Source of the DNA: Nevskiaceae bacterium
GTDB taxonomy: Bacteria > Pseudomonadota > Gammaproteobacteria > Steroidobacterales > Steroidobacteraceae
DNA: 64,000 nt
Reading direction: 5' to 3'
Assembly: GCA_018883185.1 (NCBI GenBank)
Contig: VEQP01000001.1
Span: 1 to 64,000, forward strand
Numbering within the stretch: the stretch's first letter is position 1; every line of letters begins with the position of its first letter. Positions 59,207-64,000 of the stretch are shown piece by piece. The position numbers and the translations under genes are program-made. The notes under the pieces are model-generated. The model was not told the DNA's origin. It did not search any database and saw only the letters and a program-made list of their open reading frames with translations.

Positions 59207-61026
59207 GGGGTCGGCACGCCGAAAGTGCTGCGGACATGACGCTGCAGGATGCCCATGGGCATGGCGCCGCCGTCGAGCACTGCGTCGTGGAAGGCCTTGA
59301 TGTCGAAACGCTCGCCTTGGCTGGCGCGCAGTTCGCGGCGCAAATCATCGATCACGCGATAACCGATCTTGTAGCCCAGCGCCTGTCCGGGGATTGCGGT
59401 GGAGTAGCGCAGCGTCTCGGTGTCGATCTCGGTCGCCGACTGGTAGGTGTTTTCGAGCATGTAGCGCCGGGCCTCCTCCAGCGTCCAGCCGAAATAGTTG
59501 AGACCCGTGTCCACCACGAGGCGCGACGAGAGGAAGGAGTCGAGCATCAGCCGGCCGAGTCGGTCGTAAGGGTCGTCGTAGAGACCCATCTCGCCCGCGA
59601 CCTCGGCGGCATACTCCGCCCAGCCCTCGGTGTAGGCATTGAAGCCGAACTCGCCGATGCGGCGCCGGAACGGCGGCAACGACTCATTCTCGAGCTGTAA
59701 AGCAATCTGGAAGTGATGCCCGGGCAACAGCTCGTGGTAGATGATCGGGTCGGTGAAGATCAAGGGTCGATCGGTGAGCCGCGAGCCATTGAAGTGATAC
59801 TCGCCGACGGGCTGGCTTGCCGAGGGCGGCGCGTAATAGCCAAAGGTCATGCTGGCTTCGGCCGCGGCATCGAGCCGACGCACACCCCAGGGCGCCCGCG
59901 GCTGATGGTTGAAGTACGCCGGCAGCAGCGGAGTGATCCGCGCCATGGCGCGACGATAGCGGCCGGCGACATCCTCCGGGCTGCGAGCGATGAAGCGTTT
60001 CTCGCTTTGCAGCCACGCGCGGATGCCCGCCCGGCCGCCCTTTATTTGCAGCTGCTGCGCGAGTGCCTCGATCTCGCCGTTGTTGCGGCGGATGCGCGCC
60101 TCGCCGTAATCGCGCAAATCAGCGGGATCGACGTCGAGCGAAGTGTGGAAGCGCGCGAGGTCCCGGTAAACTTCCTTGCCGCCGGGGTATTGCGACAGCC
60201 CCACCGTGGCGGGCCCGGTGCGCGCCGCCTCGTCGAGTGCCGCCACCAATGCGGTGCGCGCTCTTTCGAGAGGGCCATCGACACGTTGCCGAACCTCGGC
60301 GCTGAACGCCGCGCGGGCCGTCGTATCGAGCGGGGCGATCCGTGGCTCGATGCCGGTGGCGAGTGCGGCAAATCTTGGCTGCAGCGAGCGGAAGAACTCC
60401 GCTGCCGGCGCGGCCGCCGGTGCCGGCAGACGGATGCCGCGAGCCGACTGACGCGCCAAGCGATCGCGGGTGGTGTCGATGCGCTCGGCCATGGACGTCA
60501 GCAGCGACAAGTACGCCTGCCGGTCGGTCAGCGTCGCCAGCGGGTTGGCCGCGGCGGCACCGAAGGCCACCGTGAGATCGAAGGTCGTGTAGGCGGTGAC
60601 CGGGAACTCGTACCACCAGTTGCGCTCGGTCTGGGTGCGCTGCTCGAGCGACCAGCGCAGGATCTCGAGACTCAGCCGGTCGCGCGCCTCGAGGCGTGCC
60701 TGATCCAGAGTGGCCAGCTCGTCGAGATAGCGGCGCGAACTGACGATCTCCTCGCGCGCCTCATCGAGACTGCCCACCGGAATGCGTTCGACCAGCAGTC
60801 CCTGCTGCAGGCGCGAGGACACATCCCGTGACGCCCGCTCCGCCATGTAGCGCTCGATGACCTGGGCGAGTCCGGCGTCGCCAATGCCGTTCGACCCGCC
60901 ATCGGCCCGGGCCGTCGGTGCCCACCCCGAGACTGCAAGCAGCAGTGCAAGGCAAAGGAGAGCAGCGACTCGAAGACTCAGCGGGCGATTTGTCGGTGCG
61001 GCAGAGCGCAAGAATGCTGTGTGCAT
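59203..61026 (-). CDS. Exported DUF885 metallopeptidase-like protein
   Basis: 607 residues from the ATG at 61026, which has GAGGG at a good distance; a longer frame to 61065 lacks one. Signal peptide 1-41 (LRVAALLCLALLLAVSGWAP). The DUF885 motif is His431-Glu-Leu-Leu-Pro-Gly-His437, with NAYTEGWAEYAAEVAGEMG later. Same family as the protein at 21470 but exported and only partly alike. Probably a periplasmic peptidase feeding the NSS symporter that overlaps it. Confidence 0.86.
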   Translation of the reverse strand: MHTAFLRSAAPTNRPLSLRVAALLCLALLLAVSGWAPTARADGGSNGIGDAGLAQVIERYMAERASRDVSSRLQQGLLVERIPVGSLDEAREEIVSSRRYLDELATLDQARLEARDRLSLEILRWSLEQRTQTERNWWYEFPVTAYTTFDLTVAFGAAAANPLATLTDRQAYLSLLTSMAERIDTTRDRLARQSARGIRLPAPAAAPAAEFFRSLQPRFAALATGIEPRIAPLDTTARAAFSAEVRQRVDGPLERARTALVAALDEAARTGPATVGLSQYPGGKEVYRDLARFHTSLDVDPADLRDYGEARIRRNNGEIEALAQQLQIKGGRAGIRAWLQSEKRFIARSPEDVAGRYRRAMARITPLLPAYFNHQPRAPWGVRRLDAAAEASMTFGYYAPPSASQPVGEYHFNGSRLTDRPLIFTDPIIYHELLPGHHFQIALQLENESLPPFRRRIGEFGFNAYTEGWAEYAAEVAGEMGLYDDPYDRLGRLMLDSFLSSRLVVDTGLNYFGWTLEEARRYMLENTYQSATEIDTETLRYSTAIPGQALGYKIGYRVIDDLRRELRASQGERFDIKAFHDAVLDGGAMPMGILQRHVRSTFGVPTP

Positions 61027-61130
61027 GATTAACCCTCGATTCTGTACTGATTTCTGACGCCGCAAGGCGACCGACCCTCAACGCCAGCCCCGTGCGTCCG
61101 CGGAGGGCCCGCACAGTCGCGAGGGATGCC

Positions 61131-62360
61131 TTACCGCCGCGGCCGCCAAACGACCGGCAGTCGATCCGGCTGACGAAACTCGTAGCCTCGCGGACAGTAT
61201 TGCTGCGGAGCATCGACCGTCAGGCCCTCGAGCCGCGCATACAGCCGCTCGAGGGCGATTCTGGCCTGCAGGCGCGCCAGATGTAGCCCGATGCAGAAGT
61301 GGCTGCCGGTGGCGAAGGCGAGATGCCGCGGCAGTGGATTTCTGTCGATGTCGAACCGCTCGGCATCGGCAAGGAAGGCGGGGTCGCGGTTGGCGGCGGC
61401 GAGCATGCAATTCACCGTGTCGCCCGCACGAAAACGGTGACCGTGGAAATCCACGTCCGCCCGCGCATACCGGGTGGCCGATTGCACCGGCGACTGCCAA
61501 CGCAGCACCTCCTCGATGACCCGGGGCAGCAGCCCCTGATCCTGCCGCACTCGCGCTTCCGTCTGCGGATGCATGGCCAGCGTCCAGACGCTGTTGAGGA
61601 TCAGCGCCTCGACCGTCGAAATGCCGCCGAACATGATGATCGAGGCGTTGCGGCAGATTTCCTCGTCCGTGAGCCGCCGCTCGTCGGGCTGGTTGACCAG
61701 CTCGGCCAGGAAACCTGCATCGGTCGTACCCCGCACTTTGGCAATGCCGACCATGAGGAAGGCGTGGAACTGCGCAACGCTCGCGGCAGCGGCGGCCTTG
61801 ATCTGCTCGTTGCCGGAAAAATTGGCGAGCGCTTTCTCGAAGACGTCGTACCAGATGCGTAGTTGCGGCGCCGCAGTCTGGGGCAGACCGAACACATGCA
61901 GGATCGTGCGTACGGGCAATTGTGCGGCGAATGCGGCCCGCAGGTCCACCCCGGGAGACCCGGCGAAGTCGTCGATCAATTCGTCGACCAGACGGCTAAT
62001 GGCGTCGGTGAAACCGGTACGGACGGCTTGCGGTTGGAACGCCGGTCGCGCCGCACGCTTGTAGCGGGCGTGCTGCTCGCCCTCTGCCGAGAGCATCTGC
62101 ATGCCGAAGGTGCCGCGGATCACCGAGGCCGGCGACGAGGTGGCAAAGCGCGCATCGTCGAGCAGGATCTCCGTGACCTGCCCATGACCCACCACCCACC
62201 ACATGCCGAGTTCTTCGACCCAGGTGACCGGCTCCCGCTCTTGGAGAGACCGGTAGACGGGATAGGGATCGTTCAGCAGTTGCTGCTCCGTGATCGTCGC
62301 ACCGATCGGATAGCGCCCTGCCGAGCGGATGGGGGCTGCGGGGTCGGTTACAGGGTCCAT
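61131..62360 (-). CDS. Cytochrome P450 (bacterial class I type)
   Basis: 409 residues, soluble, no membrane anchor. Heme loop FATGSHFCIGLHLARLQ with Cys356; Glu284-x-x-Arg287 (EEVLR) of the K helix; I-helix FGGIST (244-249) where the acid-alcohol pair would be, here Gly-Ile-Ser-Thr. It needs a ferredoxin and reductase from elsewhere, as none is near. It oxidises an unknown, perhaps hydrophobic, substrate. The next gene on its strand is the exported DUF885 protein, 105 bp downstream. Confidence 0.92.
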   Translation of the reverse strand: MDPVTDPAAPIRSAGRYPIGATITEQQLLNDPYPVYRSLQEREPVTWVEELGMWWVVGHGQVTEILLDDARFATSSPASVIRGTFGMQMLSAEGEQHARYKRAARPAFQPQAVRTGFTDAISRLVDELIDDFAGSPGVDLRAAFAAQLPVRTILHVFGLPQTAAPQLRIWYDVFEKALANFSGNEQIKAAAAASVAQFHAFLMVGIAKVRGTTDAGFLAELVNQPDERRLTDEEICRNASIIMFGGISTVEALILNSVWTLAMHPQTEARVRQDQGLLPRVIEEVLRWQSPVQSATRYARADVDFHGHRFRAGDTVNCMLAAANRDPAFLADAERFDIDRNPLPRHLAFATGSHFCIGLHLARLQARIALERLYARLEGLTVDAPQQYCPRGYEFRQPDRLPVVWRPRR

Positions 62361-62371
62361 GGGAGTGAGGG

Positions 62372-62450
62372 GTGCCGGGAACAGGACTCGAACCTACACC
62401 CGCCCATTATGAACGCGCCACTCTAGCCGGGCGACAGTGCCGTGGCGCCA
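62372..62450 (-). tRNA. Decayed tRNA-like sequence (CAT anticodon)
   Basis: On the minus strand a T-arm with TTCGAGT loop (62397 to 62381), an anticodon-like loop TTCATAA, a D-stem-like CACT/AGTG pair and a 3' end TCCCGGCACC occur in tRNA order. The 5' acceptor strand does not pair with the 3' one and the anticodon stem has a mismatch, so it is probably a tRNA remnant rather than a working tRNA-Met. It lies in the 132 bp between the P450 and nitroreductase genes. Confidence 0.35.
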
Positions 62451-62492
62451 ATCCTCGCGATAAAATAATCGTTTGGCCAGAGGAGATTTTTT

Positions 62493-63164
62493 GTGTCTAC
62501 CCAACGACTGAGTTATGAAATAGCCCCGCTCGATGACGAGTCTCGCATCCAGCGCGCACGAGAATTCGCGGCCACACTGTCGAAACGACGTACCGTCCGA
62601 CACTTCGACTCGAAACCCGTCGCCTGGGAGGTTATTGAGGCGGCGCTCGAGGCGGCCTGTTCAGCGCCATCGGGCGCGAATCAGCAACCTTGGCGTTTTG
62701 TCGCCGTCGAAGACCCGGCGGTGAAGAAGCGTATTCGTGAAGCAGCAGAAGCCGAGGAGCGAGAGTTTTATTCGCATCGAGCCAGTGATGAGTGGCTTGA
62801 CGCATTGCGGCCCCTTGGGACTGACGCTGAAAAACCGTTTCTCGAGACAGCGCCGTGGTTGATTGCCATTTTCGTTGAGCGTTTTGGCACCGGGCCCGAT
62901 GGGAAAAAGCAGAAACGGTACTACCCGGATGAGTCCGTCGGCATCTCGACCGGCCTTCTGATCGCAAGCCTTCACCTCGCGGGCCTTGCCACGCTGACGC
63001 ACACGCCGAGTCCGATGAAATTCCTCAATGATATCCTCGGCCGACCGCGTGACCTGGAGCGTCCTTTTCTGCTACTCGTGGTCGGTCATCCGGCGCCGGG
63101 ATGTACCGTGCCGGATATCACGCGTTTGCCCGCATCGACCACCGTCATGTACATGCGAGCGTGA
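62493..63164 (+). CDS. Nitroreductase family protein (iodotyrosine-deiodinase-like)
   Basis: 223 residues from the GTG at 62493, preceded by a strong AGAGGAGA ribosome site. FMN-binding motif [14 protein letters not shown] and the [14 protein letters not shown] segment identify the nitroreductase/IYD branch, in which members dehalogenate aromatics or reduce nitro or enone groups; [20 protein letters not shown] completes the dimer core. Base composition is less GC-rich than the P450 gene and resembles the following gene. Confidence 0.87.
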   Translation: MSTQRLSYEIAPLDDESRIQRAREFAATLSKRRTVRHFDSKPVAWEVIEAALEAACSAPSGANQQPWRFVAVEDPAVKKRIREAAEAEEREFYSHRASDEWLDALRPLGTDAEKPFLETAPWLIAIFVERFGTGPDGKKQKRYYPDESVGISTGLLIASLHLAGLATLTHTPSPMKFLNDILGRPRDLERPFLLLVVGHPAPGCTVPDITRLPASTTVMYMRA

Positions 63165-63236
63165 CCCGAGCCGGCTTCGAGCCTGCCGGTCACCTGCGTG
63201 CCGACACTATCGATCACAGTAACTCAGGGAAAGCCG

Positions 63237-64000
63237 ATGCGTCCGACCAGAGTCGTAACCAAGCTACTGACGATACTCACGTGGAGTTTGTTGTCGCCGT
63301 CATCTTGGGCGGAAGACGCAAGCATCACCGATGGCTGCCGTGGCGACCTAAACTATCTCCCCGGATTTTTACTCGCCAACGACACGGGCGCCGCCGACAA
63401 CCGCAGATATCGTGGTGAGGCGGTAATCGCCGCGGCCTATGACGAGGCGGACCGCGAAGCTGCTACCGTCAAGAGTGAAAGTGACTGTCTTGCCGTGATC
63501 TCGACTTATCTGAAGGCGTGGCGTGAGAAGCATCTGGCCATCGTCCCGGCGGACTGGTCGCCGCTCGATGATGCGAAGAGTTCCGCAGAAAGCACCTCGT
63601 CCGCCGCCGCGCCTCAGGCGCGCATTCACTGGCTGTCAAATGAAACAGTGGTTCTCACATTCCCCACTTTCTATGCGACGGCAGCTGAGGACATCGCAAC
63701 GATGATGACCCACAACCAGCGCCGACTCGCCCGTACGCCGAATTGGATCATCGACGTGCGAAACAACGATGGCGGCGACGATGGCACTTACGCACCGATC
63801 GCCGCCGCCGTAATCGGCAACCCCATCTTGATGGCCGGCGTTGAGTTTCTATCGACGCCGGCCAACATCGAGGGCACAGCAGGTATTTGTGATCTTTATG
63901 CTCCCGGGGATGCCCGTTGCGCGGCCCAGGTTGGATCGCTGGTGGCACTGATGCGGGCGGCCAAGCCCGGCACCTACGTGCCGCACCCGCGCCTCGGCAA
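63237..64000 (+). CDS. S41-like secreted peptidase, 5' part
   Basis: About 254 codons are present; the gene runs past the window end. The N-terminus is a signal peptide (KLLTILTWSLLSPSSWA, cleavage near residue 25) after an AGGGAAA site. A tail-specific-protease-like core begins about residue 130, with the conserved turn IIDVRNNDGGDDGTY near 171-185, where S41 proteins have DLRxNxGG. The catalytic Ser-Lys region would lie beyond the window. Family call is moderate; several S41 relatives bind ligands without proteolysis. Confidence 0.65.
   Translation, partial: MRPTRVVTKLLTILTWSLLSPSSWAEDASITDGCRGDLNYLPGFLLANDTGAADNRRYRGEAVIAAAYDEADREAATVKSESDCLAVISTYLKAWREKHLAIVPADWSPLDDAKSSAESTSSAAAPQARIHWLSNETVVLTFPTFYATAAEDIATMMTHNQRRLARTPNWIIDVRNNDGGDDGTYAPIAAAVIGNPILMAGVEFLSTPANIEGTAGICDLYAPGDARCAAQVGSLVALMRAAKPGTYVPHPRLG

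Noticed and set aside
1-64000. CRISPR arrays, rRNA, transposases, phage genes
   Set aside because: No regularly spaced repeats, no rRNA-like blocks and no transposase, integrase or phage structural motifs were found in any frame examined.

Overview
The window reads as chromosomal DNA of a high-GC Gram-negative bacterium, most likely a gammaproteobacterium of the peptide- and lipid-scavenging kind (Steroidobacter/Woeseia-like). The clues are three TonB-dependent receptors, many periplasmic peptidases, GPH-type MFS carriers, a fused indolepyruvate ferredoxin oxidoreductase and Shine-Dalgarno-type starts. The taxonomic guess is inference. I see no rRNA, CRISPR array, insertion sequence or phage genes.

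Layout. 1-1140 is a small toxin-antitoxin patch: the tail of a HigA/NadS-like antitoxin, brnT-brnA between two 39-bp direct repeats, and a higA remnant. 1166-7113 holds an aldo-keto reductase, a D-glutamate pair (dgcN-dgcA), an unrecognised protein and a FAD D-2-hydroxy-acid dehydrogenase. By eye this stretch is less GC-rich than what follows. 7130-13567 has an aminotransferase and a D-aminoacylase-like amidohydrolase (minus strand), an APC amino-acid permease (plus), then an XRE-cupin regulator and a Tat-exported beta-lactamase-fold hydrolase (minus). 13709-20021 carries a 1349-residue protein with two complete S9 peptidase units and a periplasmic M3 peptidase.

20088-27292 looks like a local AraC regulon. 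Its regulator (20222-21349) sits between promoters carrying the half-site GTAACGCNNNCCCGA in pairs with a 22-bp period and a -10-like box 20-21 bp further on. These promoters face the M3 peptidase, a five-gene operon (DUF885 peptidase, two alpha/beta hydrolases, SRPBCC protein, GPH carrier) and a TonB-dependent receptor. 27293-46889 continues with receptors, leucine dehydrogenase, a haloalkane dehalogenase, a TetR regulator, a MaoC dehydratase, a second GPH carrier, an acyl-CoA ligase, a CocE-type hydrolase and the fused 2-oxoacid:ferredoxin oxidoreductase. Two receptor genes share an unusual promoter with a 20-bp spacer and an inverted repeat.

46903-57834 contains heterotetrameric sarcosine oxidase, with soxD (beside a POT peptide transporter) inverted and about 2.6 kb from soxB-soxA-soxG. 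An ECF sigma factor, an M19 dipeptidase and a gamma-glutamyltransferase-family protein are interleaved or adjacent. 57848-64000 has a P450 - DUF885 peptidase - NSS symporter unit (minus), a decayed tRNA-like sequence, a nitroreductase and the start of an S41-like secreted protein that runs off the window.

Taken together, the genes can import, cut and oxidise peptides, including D-residues, N-methylglycine, acyl groups and branched-chain residues. A locus for using modified (for example nonribosomal, acylated) peptides is an attractive but unproven reading.
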